DNA from: Solenopsis invicta
Lineage: Eukaryota > Arthropoda > Insecta > Hymenoptera > Formicidae
Assembly: GCF_016802725.1 (NCBI RefSeq)
Contig: NC_052668.1
Span: 9,612,501 to 9,676,500, forward strand
Direction: 5' to 3'
Length of the DNA stretch: 64,000 nucleotides
Positions 21,864 through 33,290 of this stretch are shown here, one piece after another (the first letter of the stretch is position 1; every line of letters starts with the position of its first letter). A program made the translations under genes and the position numbers. Under the pieces are notes generated by a model. It was not told the origin of the DNA. It made no database searches and saw only the letters and a program-made list of their open reading frames with translations.

Positions 21864-22131
21864 GTGTGCCAATTATAGAATAAGATCAATAATTTCTTCC
21901 TTTAAAAAAAAAAAAAAAAAAAAACAATTGCGTTTAGTTAAAACTTAAATGACAATACTCATAGCTAGATCTCGTGTTCATGTTGAGAGACAAATGCAAA
22001 AACTACGTACTTTTACTATAATAAAAGAATCATTGAGTGTAGATCTCGTACCCTACACAAATATAATAAAAATAATTTGCGCTTTAAGCAGTTTGAGTTC
22101 ACCAATTTTATCTGAAGATAAATTTGTATAA

Positions 22132-22465
22132 CAAAAAACAAAGTATTTATAAAAATTGATAACATATATTTATTTTATTTATTACATAATTATACATTTT
22201 TATAAATAATAAATATTTCTATATGTAATGAAAATATATACTCATACGAAAATGTATAAAACCTTGAATATTTTTTATGCTAAACTGAAATCAAACTGAA
22301 ATGAACTGGAACAATTTTTTTAATTATTAGAATCTAAGTTACTAATTGTTGAGTATATCTTTTTCATTATTATTATCACGACTTTTGTGGCTAATATCAG
22401 ATTGCAGTATTTCCATATTATATATGATAAAAATATGTATTTTCTAATATTTTATACATTTTTGG
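22132..22465. other. AT-rich 3' flank of the THAP relic
   Basis: Downstream of the transposase stop. No feature I can support before BEL/Pao sequence begins near 22466. Confidence 0.4.
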
Positions 22466-25310
22466 CCCAGGGCGCCCACCGCCTCCTCAGTAAAAAAAAG
22501 TCTCTTCTCTTAATCCGAGCGAGGGCATAGATCCCCCTAATTAGAGGCCCACTTGCTCAAGGCGAATCCCCCTGCGCGCAAGAGCGCACTTAGTTACTCT
22601 TGGACATCCCTGGCTTCATCGGGAGAATCACCTCTTGCAAGAATGTTATCCACATAAGAATGGCGACCGAGAGCTTCCGATCCCCTCGAAAACCGGGATG
22701 ATTTGTCCTGAACCAGCTGCTGTAGTGTCCGCAAGGTCAAGAACGGCGCCGAAGCCGTCCCATAAGTGATGATGGTAAAACGGTAATCGCGAACTTCCTC
22801 AGACGGGTCCGCTCGCCATAAGATACGCTGGAGGTCAGCGTCATCTGGATGGATTTAGATCTGCCAAAACATCTTAACAATATCGGCTATGAATCCGATG
22901 CGGAAAAGTTGCCATCTCGTCAAGACGGTCCACAGACCCGACTGAAGACGTGGTCCTGGCAGGAGTGTGTTGTTTAACGAATAGCCCGACGTAGTGGAAA
23001 ACAACCAGCTAAAAATGACTTGAATTTTATTAGAAGAGTCTCCCGCCTTGAATACCGCGTGGTGCGGCAAATAATACGACTCTCGTGCGGTGAGAGCTTC
23101 AGGACTTACTAAGTCCATGTGGCTAAACGCTAAATACTCGACCATAAAGTCGACGTAGCGTTTACGGAGCTCCGTTTTCGTGCCTAGTCTGCGCTCAAAA
23201 TTCAAGAGCATGGTTATCTCAGCTTGACGTGAATCGTCGAGTTTGACTTCTCCTTCTCTTCTCCTTGGTAGACGGACAATGTAGCGTCCAATTAGATCCC
23301 TAGAATGCGTCTAGCAAAATTACTGCTCCGCCCAAATCTCGTTAGGAGTCGGAGGCGACTGAGAACTGACCTCCTCTAACTCCCACAGGCGCTGAACCAC
23401 GCGAGACAGATCTTTGTTAGTTTGCGCAAAGTTAACCGAAATGCGATGTGAGGCCGTTGTCCTACGGTCTACCGGAGCCAGTCCGGACAGTACCTAACCA
23501 AACGCAGTGAGCTGCGCAAAGGAAGAGCCCGATGGTCCGTGACGCAGGACCAGTTTTATCATCAGATCATAGACATCCGAGCCGAGCACGGCATCGACCG
23601 GGGCCGGGATGTCGTAGGCTGGATCCGCCAGCTCCAGCCCGCTGAGATGCGGCCAAGATATCGTCCTCACGCGCTCCGGCGGCAATAAGCTTGTCAAGCT
23701 TCGAAGCACCAGAGCTTTGGTTGGGAGGCGTAAGCTTGGCTTATTAGGAAAGCTTACAATGAGCCTGTAGGAAGAAAAAACCACGCCCATTCAAGCCTTC
23801 TGGAGACCCAGAACCGTCACGTTTACTCGCTGTCACCTAGTGTGCAACTGTTGCGCGACCCACTCCGTTACGAAGATTGACTGTGCACCCGAGTCCAGGA
23901 GTGCTCCGACTTTGATTGCGTGCCCCGAGTCACAGAGCAAGGTGACCATAGCCGTCTTCAGAAGAACCGTGGGCGCAGTCGACGCCGCCAGGGCAGCCAC
24001 GCTTGTAGTCGCAGTGCTACTGTCGTCACCGTGCCGATTTCACCTCCCTCCGACGACTCGAGGTTTGCAGCGTACTGAAAGGTAAAGCGATATGTGATAC
24101 TTACCAGAACAAACCAGGCATTGACCCGCCGCCGCGTTTACTCGATGCCCCGTGCGTAGGCAGCTGAGGCACAAGTTAAGTTTTTTAGCCAACTCGCCTC
24201 GGTTAGCCACGGTCATGCCCTTGTATTTGGCGCAGTATGAGAGAAGGTGATTCTCTCTGCAAAGCGGAAACTTTCCGTTCGGCTTTGGCTTGAAAGTGGA
24301 AGCCACATTCGCAGAGACACGCGCAGGTTTGACAGTCCTGGAGCCCGACGCGAGCGCGGCTCGGGTAGGATAGACATCTGGGTTTGCTACCTCCAGAGCT
24401 CGGATGCAATTTTCCATCCAGTCTCTTAATTGCTGGAAGGAAGAAAAATTGCGCGAATTTCTCAGCGAGGTCTCCCACTGAAGACGTGTTTGGGAATCCA
24501 TCTTGGTGACGAGCAAGTGCACGAACCAATCATCCCACTTGTCGACGGGACGCTTTAACGACGCGAAAGCTCGAATCGATTGCGTCACAACTCTGAGCAA
24601 ACGTTTAAGCTCCGCCGGTGACGCCTTAGACAGACCTGGGCACGACAGCAAGTTACGCATGTGACTGAAAAGCAAGATGCGCCGATTGTCATACCGAGCG
24701 ACCAGAGCGCTCCACGCTCCCTCATAGGCGGCATCGGTTACTGGAGCCTTTGCCACCACCGCCGCTGCCTCCCCAGAGAGACAGCTTCTCAGAAGTTGCA
24801 ATTTCTGCGCCGCGGAAATGTCCGGCACATTATGCACGAGCAAGCTGAAGAGGTTGCAGAAATCCTCCTACGCGAGTTGATCACCCGAGAACTTTGGAAG
24901 GTCGAGTTTTGAAAGATGCAGTTGTTTTAGAAGTGGCTGCGTACCAGCTTCCGATTCATTGGTCTTCCGCTCCGGCGGTTGTTTCTTAGATAAGGCTGTC
25001 AAAAACTGAGCTTGCACGGAGAAGTAACTTTCTTTAGTGATGATGAAGACATTGTTCTTATTATACGCGTTTGCCTTAAAACCCTCGAGAACGATCAGCT
25101 CAAAGTGTCGCTCTTAAAACTGCTCCCAATAATTGTCAAGCCGCGTCAAGCGCGATTTAATTTCGTGCTGATCAATCTTTGCCTGGCCGAGTTTCTGCAT
25201 ATTCGTCCACATACGAGAGATATAGCCGGCCTGCGTAGTTTGCTGTTTAACAAGTGTCTCCAAAATAGCTATGCCGAACTCCGATTAAATACGCGGTTGC
25301 ACTTAGCAAC
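22466..25310 (-). pseudogene. BEL/Pao retrotransposon gag-protease-RT relic (copy A)
   Basis: Minus-strand gag-pol with stops and frameshifts. Gag starts near 25310 (LETLVKQQTTQAGYISRMW) and continues at 24040-24843 (LRSCLSGEAAAVV, WDDWFVHLLVTKMD) with Cys/His-rich segments (LCRENHLLSYC, LCLSCLRTGHRV). Protease: ALLDSGAQS near 23900, then DIPAPVDAVLGSDVYD near 23570. Reverse transcriptase: FERRLGTKTELRKRY, YYLPHHAVFK and GFIADIVKMFWQI at 22855-23211, then RHSYVDNILA near 22650. The family's usual motif is YVDD, so the last catalytic Asp is Asn here. The relic breaks off about 60 codons later, after FALSKWASN. RNase H, integrase and the 3' LTR are missing. The LTR and primer site upstream (26011-26291) belong to the same element. 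Confidence 0.85.
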
Positions 25311-25432
25311 ATGAATGCAAAGAAACGGAGCAGTATATCGCGCACTTTCGAGACGCCCAATATAGTTTCAAGGCGTCTCCGGGTACGGTTGCGGTGCAAG
25401 GCGACTCCGGGATATGCATTTCCAGCAGCAGC

Positions 25433-25696
25433 CTACAAGAGCGAGGGAAAGAGCGCGTGATCAGATGCGTGTAACCAACGGGAGCATCCTATAGACGGCG
25501 AGCAAGAGAAGTATAGCGAGCGCGTAAGAGGCGCGAGTATGCTATTAGCGGCAAGCACGAGAGAGCGAGAGAGAGAGAGAGAGAGAGAGAGAAAGTGAGA
25601 GAGTGAGAGAAAGAGACAGAACGCGTGATCAACGCAAGACGCGTGAGTGTGCCACTGTCGGCGAGCACGAGAGCGAGAAAAAGAGAGAGAAAAAGT

Positions 25697-25740
<44 letters not shown>

Positions 25741-25790
25741 CAGAGCACGTGATCAACGCAAGTAAGGCGCGTTGATAATCATTGATCACT
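25433..25790. repeat. GA-rich leader of BEL copy A with two (GA)n tracts
   Basis: Pure GA runs at about 25567-25592 and 25701-25728 lie in a partly duplicated ~120-bp unit: CGTGATCAACGCAAG recurs near 25624 and 25748, and GGCGAGCACGAGAG near 25660. It lies between the primer site and Gag. Long frames here are repeat artefacts. Confidence 0.7.
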
Positions 25791-26010
25791 GGTACGACAA
25801 GATCGCACTTATCGTTTGATGTTCACTGCAGTAAGCCTCGAGCAGGCAATCTGTGTTGACTGCACTCACAAGTGTATTAAAAAAGTCACGCCGCAAAGCG
25901 CGATGTGACAAAGATCGCCACAACTCCGACGAGAGCGCCCACGCGGTTCGTACAATGAGCGCAAATCACTCGCAAACTCGCGTTGCTCCGTAATTTTAAA
26001 GATCGGAATG

Positions 26011-26028
26011 ATCCGGCTCGAAGGACCA
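26011..26028 (-). other. Primer binding site matching tRNA-Tyr
   Basis: The minus strand reads TGGTCCTTCGAGCCGGAT next to the LTR, complementary over 18 bases to an insect-type tRNA-Tyr 3' end as I remember it. This fixes the orientation and left boundary of the LTR. Confidence 0.7.
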
Positions 26029-26029
26029 A

Positions 26030-26291
26030 TGTTCGTATCGTAAGCTCGGTTGCCTTAATTTTAAGGAACTTAGAGCCTTTCCACGGTGTCAGCGGTCGGA
26101 GTAGGCAAAATAAAAACTCTCGGTTTAAAAGTCACTTTTTTCTTTAATGAGTATTCGATTCTCTTGCTACAGAAGCGGAAAAGCGTGCGCTCCCCAAGTC
26201 GGCAAGCCTCGCGTTTCCCTTACCCGCCGGCCGAATCCCTGCTCCAGCTGCTCGATCCACCGGGGCAACGGGAATTCGGCCGGCAGGTACA
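26030..26291 (-). repeat. 5' LTR of BEL copy A
   Basis: Starts TGTTCGTATC beside the primer site and ends GCAGGTACA. TG...CA ends give about 262 bp. A minus-strand ATTAAA (26143-26148) may be its poly(A) signal. The outer end is inferred from the terminus rule only, since no second LTR is present for comparison. It cuts into the Mutator-like relic that starts beyond it. Confidence 0.55.
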
Positions 26292-26802
26292 GCCATTTAG
26301 TCTAGATTTTAAAGTATAGGCAATATGAATGCAAACAAAGGGATTGATTACCGACTAGTTGAAAGAAATTTTAGAAACTTTCTTGAATGAAAACTCGTCT
26401 TCGAAATTTGAAAAAATCTGTAAAAGCCCTTGGAGGTAAAAGTAAATTAACAGGTAAACTTATTGATAAGTTATCTGTATATTATGGACTTGCTATAAGT
26501 CAAAATACAAATTCCATAGAAAAAATGAAGAATGTATCTGGGTGACGCTTTATTATAAGATGTCGACAAATAAAAATCGGCAGCACACTAAATGTCAGTT
26601 AGGTGAAAATTCTTAGTGTACATGGCAAAAAGCAAAGACAACTAATACCTTGGAAGATTACCAGCACAAGCTACCTCTTCCTCAAATAGTTTTTGATTCA
26701 ATGAAGCCAATTTATGAAGAACTAAGCAATGATGAAGTGTTAAATCGGTGTATAGGCGGCTATACACAGAATAGTAACAAAAATTTCAACGCAACTGTTT
26801 CT

Positions 26803-27042
26803 GGTGTAATTATGAGGTGTGAAAGAGGCAGAAGGAGATACTCAATCGGGAACGATATTTTTATACAAACACTTCAGTTTATTAATTGTAAGCGGGAACG
26901 CAACGTGGATCGTACAACGTGTTCACACGCAGAGAGCGAGCGCGGGAAGTGAACGAACAAACGACGATCACTTAGACGCACGCATTAAACGCACGCGTTC
27001 ATTGCTTTCCACTCGTTTTTGAAGCGCCAAAAACAATTTATC
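26803..27042. other. Unidentified ~240-bp insertion in the Mutator-like relic
   Basis: Separates NFNATV from the VPKSVSSGKH segment, which should be nearly adjacent in the family. It has a GC-richer part with ACGC-type runs (about 26975-26998). I could not define its termini or family. Confidence 0.45.
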
Positions 27043-27135
27043 TCAACAGTTCCGAAATCTGTGTCCAGCGGCAAACATGTCCTCGACATGGCCAGTAATA
27101 CTGCTGTGTGTGTCTACAACGATGGCTTAACAAAT

Positions 27136-28076
27136 ATTATAAGCAGTGCCGTTTTTAAGCATGGGCCCGATGGGCCTGGGCCCAGGGCCCCGTGTTAAAG
27201 AGGGCCCCACTGTTAAGCCAAAAGTAAAAGCAAAACAAAAAAATTTCTCAATAATATAATGAAATAAAAAGTAATTGCTAATATGAATTTTAAGTTTTCG
27301 CGCGGCGCGCCATGCTGCGCTGCATGTCTTTGCTTGAGAATCACACAAAGTTTTTATGCTTTGTTTATTTCAACCAATAAGATTGTCTTAGCTGAAATCT
27401 ATTTCTCCGAAATAGCATTCTCATTGGTTAAAAGGATTTTAGAATTAAAGCGCCATTCACAATGTGACGTTTATTCGCATGGATGATCGCCAAAATCTAG
27501 TAATTTCCTATATCGCATTTACGCATTCATGTAAATGCAGCCTAATCGCTATGGACTTCGGAGTTTTTCCTGACTATGTTCTACTTAGCCATAACAATTA
27601 ATAATTCCGAAGTTGGTTGAAAGGTATGGTGTAAGATGCAAATGTGCAAATGTACTGAATAGCTGAATAATCACAAAATATATGCATAATAACATAGCTT
27701 TTTCCAAACTAAGCCGAATAAAAAATGAAATTAGGAGTTCTATGACCCACGAAAAGTTAAATTATTTATTATTTATGAGTATCGAAAGTGATATATTAAT
27801 GAAGTTGGACTTTGAGGAAGTAATTGAAGATTTTACTCGTCAAAAATCCAAAAAGAAGCCTCTAATAAATATTTGATGCAAAAGGCTGCCAAATATGTGT
27901 GCATTCTCTTTCAGTTTTAATGCAACGTTTATATTAGAAATAACAAAAATTAATAATTAATATACTTATTTTATTAAAATGTTAATTCTTGTTTTAAAAA
28001 ATGTTTTAAAAAAGGGCCTTTTAATTTGTGTAGGCCCTAAGGCCCCTATTATATGAAAGACGGCCCTGATTATGAG
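27136..28076. mobile_element. Non-autonomous hAT element with 8-bp target duplication
   Basis: Ends CAGTGCCGTTTTTAAGC (27144) and ...AAAGACGGCCCTG (28068) are short hAT-type inverted termini of the CAGxGCCGT kind. Flanks ATTATAAG (27136-27143) and ATTATGAG (28069-28076) form an 8-bp duplication with one transition. Subterminal GGGCC-rich stretches occur at both ends. Removing the element and one duplication restores the frame of the Mutator-like relic across the junction. Confidence 0.85.
27682..27876 (+). pseudogene. hAT transposase C-terminal dimerisation fragment
   Basis: A 64-codon open frame carries FSKLSRIKNEIRSSM, EKLNYLLFMSIESDIL and LDFEEVIEDFTRQKSKK. This is the pattern of the hAT-family C-terminal dimerisation domain (SxLxxIKxxxRSxM ... 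LxxLxxLSIE ... FxxxKxRK). It lies inside the hAT element and in the same orientation as the host relic. The zinc finger and catalytic core are not present, so the element is an internal-deletion derivative. The fragment itself has no stop, but without the rest it cannot act as a transposase. Confidence 0.75.
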
Positions 28077-28275
28077 GATTGTGGAAGTGTTGGACATCAC
28101 AATTGGAATCAGTTTCTGCATGGAGGCCGACGAACGACGAATAGCAGCTGCGGAACGATCGCTGACTTTTGCTGCAAAAGAAGCTTGGTTGTCTCTGAAA
28201 TTGTTCAAAAAGGAAGAAGAGGAGAAAAATTTAACTTTAGAAGGTCAACTGTATGTTCCAGGCATTGCAAACTGA

Positions 28276-29150
28276 AAGTAAATAAAAAATTCCTATATTT
28301 AAACACTAATTGAAACTTTAAACGCGTTTTTCTTGAAACCATGTTTTTCAAATAGGACGGAAAGATAACTCGGTCAAATTTTTACTGTTTTTTCTTCAAA
28401 TTTTAACTGCAGCTTTAAAATAATATTTTACAGAAAAGTATATACGGAATTTTAATTTCACTGTAAACTTTTTTGTTATAAATAATTTTTTCGTCATTTT
28501 TTTGGCAAAAACTAAAATATTTTTTCATTTGTGTATCATTTTTGCAAAAAACGAGAAAAAGAGATTTCCGTATGTACTTCCACAGAAAAACATATCTAGA
28601 TTTAAAATATCTTAAGATTTTTATTCTAGGTCAAAAATTATGGAAGAAATTTCGTGACGATATCAAAATAAAAAGCCTCTACGGATACGTATTGCCATTT
28701 TTTATAAAAAAAGATAATATCAATATTTCAACAATAAAAGATAAGCAATAAAGTGATTTATTTGAATTTTCTCTCTTGAATTTTATATGTCCATAAATTC
28801 TTGTAAAAGATAGGCTGTTTTCTTTGTGCGTTACAGTGGCCTAACCCCTTAATATGAGATACAAACTATAACTGCGACACTCGCGGTGCGAGTGCAGATT
28901 ACATCTCATACAATAGAGTCTTTTTAATTTTGGCCGATGGGGCGATAAGAGCAAAATGCCAAAATTGTAGAATACCCTCACCACAGCACGAGTCCACCAA
29001 TCACCGTGTACTTGAGCGAGCAAAAAAAAGGGTACGATATTAGTGTTTGTGAAAGTGCGTGTGAAGAAATGCAAAGTACGTGTAAAGAAATGCAAAGATT
29101 AGGACTGTATTAAGAATACCATAAATATCTCATATTACGAGTACATATTA
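28276..29150. other. 3' region of the Mutator-like relic and AT-rich spacer
   Basis: 28276-28849 reads as the untranslated 3' part of the Mutator-like element. 28850-29150 holds the phrase TAATATGAGAT and its complement (about 28852 and 29127) but no gene. The frame at 28841-29095 on the minus strand is unrecognised. Confidence 0.4.
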
Positions 29151-31010
29151 TAACGTCCTATTCGGGGCCGACGATCTGCGACTCTTATGGCAAACTGGCG
29201 AATAAGTTTGCTCGCTGCTAGCTCGACGTTACTTCGCTCTCCGCAAATGGTCGAGCAACTCTGCTGAGCTACTCGACGATATCGCCGTTGAAAACCACGG
29301 GCTTGCATGCGACAAGAAGCTGCAAGTTGACAAAAATCTAAAAATTCTTGGCATTACCTGGCGTCCCTCCTTTGACGTTTTCCAGTTTAATGTCACATTT
29401 TTGTCGTCCACTCCGAATACTAAGCGGTCAATTCTGTCGTGCGTTGCCAAACTCTTTGATCCTCTAGGCTAGAGTACTCCAGTCACAATTAAAGCAAAAA
29501 TCTTTCTTTAACAATTGTGGCTTTTAAAGTTTAATTGGAACAAGGTTCTTCTTAACGAGTATCTCAAATGCTGGAGCAACATTCAGTCTTTGCTATCGGA
29601 ACTTGACGGTCTGCAGCTCGACCGATGGATTCGGAAAGGGTCCGAGACGGTTCAAACCGAGCTGCACGGCTTCACTGACGCATCCACACATGCCTACGCG
29701 GCGTCCATATACATTCGTACTCTGTCTCGCTCTGGCGAAGTTGCCACGAGTCTTCTCATTGTAAAATCTAAGGTTGCTCCGATCAAGTCGCTGAGCATTC
29801 CAAGATTGGAATTAGCCGCCGCTATGTTGTCTCAGCTGCTCAGCTTTGTGAGAGACACTCTTCTCACTGCGAGTTTCTACTTCTGTTGGGCTGACTCCAC
29901 GGTCGTTCTCGCGTTGGTGACCCTTCCAAATGGAAGACCTTTGTGTCTAATCGTGTGTCTAAAATACAATTGCGTCTCTTAACCGCTACGTGGAAGTACG
30001 TGCCGGCAACAATCCGGCAGATTGCGCGTCTCGCAGAATCACCGGACTACAACTCGCGACACATCCTCTGTGGTGGAACGGCCCTCACTAACTGCGGAGT
30101 CCTATATTTGAGTAGCCATATCCACCCGAGCTTGCTCAAACAAATGAGTTGATGGAGCAAAAGAAACCAGCCGTCGTGAATCTCGCATTGCCCTGCGAAC
30201 CGTGGGATCTCGCGATACGATATTCTTTGAGGCCGTAGCTCACTCGCATCACCGGTTACATCATTCGATTTGCCATAAACGCGCGCCACGCACCAGCAAA
30301 ATGCGCGTGACATGCACTCAATCGCCTTCTCAGCTCGCGAGATTCAAATTGCACGGGATTTTTGATCTTCTCACAAATACAAACGGACTTGTTTTCTTGG
30401 GAGAAACTAGTGCTTCTCAATCCACTCCCGCTTTCCAAAAAGAGCTCGCTTCTCTCGTTCGCTCCATTTATCGGCGACGATAAATTAATTCGCGTTGGCG
30501 GGCGGTTGTCGCAAGCGTCGATTCCGTATCAAACAAAACATCCAATTGTCCTAGCGGTTCATCTTCTCGTCAAATTGTTAATTCAACAGTTTCATTTAAA
30601 GTTATTGCACGCCGGAGCTCACCCTCGCAGCGTTGCGCTGTGAGTATTGGGTGCTACGAGGCCGAGATATCGTTTGATCAGTCATTAACAAATGCGTCGT
30701 GTACGCGCGCGAGCGAGCCGCCGTTCCTACTCAACAAATGGGAAATTTACCGCAAGTCCGAATATCTTCCGCCCCGCGCACATTCCTCCATTGTGGGATT
30801 GATTATGCCGGACCTCTATCAATAAGAGCGCTTTCAAGGGACACGCCGCGCATAAAGCGTATATCGCAATATTCGTCTGCATGACCACCCGCGCTATCCA
30901 TTTGGAGATCGTAGACGGCTATTCGATGCCGACCTTTCTCGGGGCATTCTTGCAATTTTGCGCTCGACGCGGCCTTCCTAATTCCGTATATTCCGACAAC
31001 GGCGATTATA
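29151..31010 (+). pseudogene. BEL/Pao retrotransposon pol relic, 3' half (copy B)
   Basis: Plus-strand pol beginning just after the position of the RT YVDD box (GADDLRLLWQTGE) and continuing with FALRKWSSNSAELLDDI, LKILGITWRPSFDVF, ILSCVAKLFDPLG-stop near 29470, then an RNase H-like segment with FTDASTHAYAASIYIR (about 29670) and SIPRLELAAAMLSQL. Past frameshifts, an integrase zinc-binding remnant (LLHAGAHP near 30610) leads to the catalytic core: IDYAGPL with the first Asp at 30801-30803, MTTRAIHLEIVDGYS near 30885, and YSDNG with the second Asp at 30995-30997. The sequence leaves the family at about 31010, before the catalytic Glu. No LTR can be assigned. It overlaps copy A around the FALxKWxSN motif but clearly differs in sequence, so it is another element. 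Confidence 0.85.
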
Positions 31011-32254
31011 TTAACTCGACCCACAACGAGTCAAGTGGAAATGAGTCGAAACACGGGGATTCGAGTCCGGTCAACCGTGTTATTGCTCAACCTTCTTCTT
31101 CCCCCATGCAAGTAGAAATTAGCGCGCGTTACTCGATGTCACCCGCGTCCTTACGGTCTAACACGCGTCGTAACCGTGAAAACAACGAAAGCGGAATACA
31201 AGCGCCATACTGTTAAAATATGTCTCTTGCCTGTAGACATCGAGACGCTGGTCCGGGAACATTCCTCTGTCCAGACTTCCAATACCGCGTGAACAATCTA
31301 TGTTCACTCTAACATATCGACCACCTCTCCATCCGTCTCATCTTTCCTTCTCTCTTAAACTCATTATTTTGAAACGATGGTTTCAAGGCGAGCTGTATGC
31401 TAGGGAACGTTCATGTCGTCTCATTATTTGAGTCAGCATTCATTACATATTCTAAGTTAAGTAAATACGTAAGTCAACTTCTCGAAGCTTCTCAGTCGGA
31501 GCACTCTATTTTTGTGTTCTCGCTATTGGTTTTTCTCTATAGATTTGCTCTCGATCACCGTGTTATCGCGTTCTCGAACACGGATTATTCGACTGCTCTC
31601 TGATCCTGGGTTTCCCTTCTTTGACGGGAAACTAGGATCACCGGCTGTTCGCGACAAATCGAACCAGAAACCTCCGAGAGTTTCGAGCAAAAAACTGAGT
31701 TATAGCAATTCTTATATCCGTTTAAGTTGTATTGCCGTAATAGCGCCGTATTCGGGCAATTTGAAATATGAGTGTTCTCGGGAAATATAAACGTTTTGTC
31801 TAAACGCATAATCTCCGTCAACCTTATTCGTCCGTTGCATCCGACGATAAACTATTTGCGCGTACAGTGATTTCCGCCGCGCCATCGGCGACGTTGATAC
31901 GCGTAATTAAGGCGACCCGAGTAAAAGTGTAACGCCCAAGTTCGAAGTGAATATTGCTCCTTTGTGACGTTAATTAAATAAATTTTGTGACTGGTTAAAC
32001 AGTGCATTTCATTGCAAAATTGACGCGCAGTGCTTCATTCCACATACTATCCTCTCTTCCGTTATCTCTCGCTCCCTCTCGCTTCCGCTTTCTTCTTCTC
32101 TTTCCCGCACTCACTTTATCGCGTCTTTACGGGCAAACTGTAGCTCGCCCGACGTTCAAATTTGCGCTATCGCCTCACACTCTCGCGGAGTAGTTCCAGC
32201 ATTTTGTTCACACATAAAAAAAAGGAGAAGGACAGTGCATCGTGAACATAAAGT
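31011..32254. other. Unassigned, possibly LTR or leader debris
   Basis: GC-richer than typical spacer. A serine/asparagine-rich frame runs out of the BEL relic to 31216. Two adjacent hairpins (31558-31583 and 31601-31640) and AATAAA near 31977 suggest retrotransposon non-coding sequence. I could not define LTR ends or a primer site. Confidence 0.35.
31601..31640. other. Strong inverted repeat (15-16 bp stem)
   Basis: TGATCCTGGGTTTCCC pairs with GGGAAACTAGGATCA across a 9-base loop, with one bulge/mismatch. A weaker stem, CCGTGTT ... AACACGG, lies just upstream (about 31558-31583). Function unknown. Confidence 0.6.
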
Positions 32255-33143
32255 TGGACCTTATCATTTTAACAACTTTGATGAAATTCAACGTCAAAAT
32301 GAGAAATAACATCAACATGCTATCTGAGTATTGAGTACCATGTCTAGGAATTTTTACATACACTCGTCGACAAAAAATAGGGAACCAAACACCAAAAATT
32401 AGCTATTTTCAAATGGCTATATCTTAGCAAAAAAGCATTACAGATAAAAAATGATAAAAGCATTTTGAAGCTTGAAGTTTTAACTTTAACGCTGAATCGA
32501 CAGATTTTCAAAATTTTTTTAACTTCCTTGTTTTACGCACACCTTGTTTTGTTCCTTAAAATTTTGTATTTTTGACACTTTGCAAATCGACAAAAGAATG
32601 TTTTTCGAACAATTCAAGCAAAGCTTTGTAAACTACAATATTTTGCTTACAGAATGCTTTTTTTAAAATTTCTCTACGATTTTTTTTTACCGAGTTACGT
32701 AACTTTGAAGCTAAACCTGCACTTTTTACAAATAATATTCGTACTTTGTGAAAAATCATCGTAGACAAAAAATGAAAAAAGCATTTTAAAGCTCAAAGTT
32801 CCAGCTTTAACATGTAATTAATGGTTTTCAAAAATTTTCTCAATTTCTCAGTTTTGTGCCTCAAAAAAGATACACTGATTTGTCCTTAAAATTACGTATC
32901 TTTGAAAGCTTGTAGCTCAATAAAAAATTTCTTTTTTGACAAATGCAATGCAAGTGCCATAAAGTATGACAGTTTTTCTACAAAATGCTTTTCTTTAAAT
33001 TTTCTTACGATTTTTTTGATCAAGTTATAAGACTTCGGAGAAACACATTTTTTACAGTACATTTTTCCGAAAACTGATCGTCGACTTAGCATTACCCAAT
33101 GTGCACCGCGTAGAGGATGCCGGTAGGATTTTTGCACATCGTA

Positions 33144-33290
<147 letters not shown>

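Larger units (their letters stand above)
15930..22131 (+). pseudogene. THAP / DDE_Tnp_4 transposase relic split by nested insertions
   Basis: Plus-strand transposase of the THAP-DDE (ISL2EU/Harbinger-like) kind in pieces. A THAP zinc-finger remnant at about 15945-16146 reads YCVVPQYK ... FHKVPN ... VCSQHF: the second zinc-ligand Cys is Tyr and a TAA follows LLK. It ends at a GGTAATT donor. A second exon has AVPS-stop-NLPERS near 16245. The DDE domain resumes near 18060 with ELNAFTGIKSF, LKRNLSYICLA, PKCFEKCKNTRIIDC (first Asp) at about 18390 and TPSGLISFISKTY at about 18655, continues after a large insertion with MADQRF (second Asp) near 21600, and ends with IARSRVHVERQMQKLR ... PILSEDKF at 21949-22131. 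Insertions inside: LTR 16347-17597, MITE 18474-18618, foldback 18707-21541 (itself carrying an LTR and a MITE), MITE 21628-21863. Many stops; dead. Confidence 0.8.
26320..28849 (+). pseudogene. Mutator-like transposase-family relic
   Basis: Plus-strand remnant of the insect family with a Mutator-like transposase domain. Recognisable in order: KTRLRNLKKSVKALGGKSK and DKLSVYYGLAI (26383-26520), a frameshift, WVTLYYKMSTNKN, a TAG replacing the Trp of SWCTWQKAK, then YQHKLPLPQIV, SMKPIYEELS and CIGGYTQNSNKNFN (26650-26800). After about 240 bp of foreign sequence it resumes with PKSVSSGKHVLDMASNTAV and YNDGLTNI (27050-27140), is split by a hAT element, and ends with MRIVEVLDITIG and ADERRIAAAERSL, stopping near 28275. 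GTTACAGTGGCCTAACCCC near 28831-28849 may be the 3' terminus. The 5' end is cut by the BEL LTR at 26291. Non-functional. Confidence 0.8.

Noticed and set aside
25433..25789. 118-codon Ser/Leu-rich frame on the minus strand
   Set aside because: Read-through of GA/CT repeats in a retrotransposon leader.
28850..29150. MITE bounded by TAATATGAGATA inverted motifs
   Set aside because: Only about 12 bp of inverted similarity and no target duplication.
22466..31010. A single BEL/Pao element split by inversion
   Set aside because: The two parts overlap around FALxKWxSN with clearly different sequences, so they are different copies.
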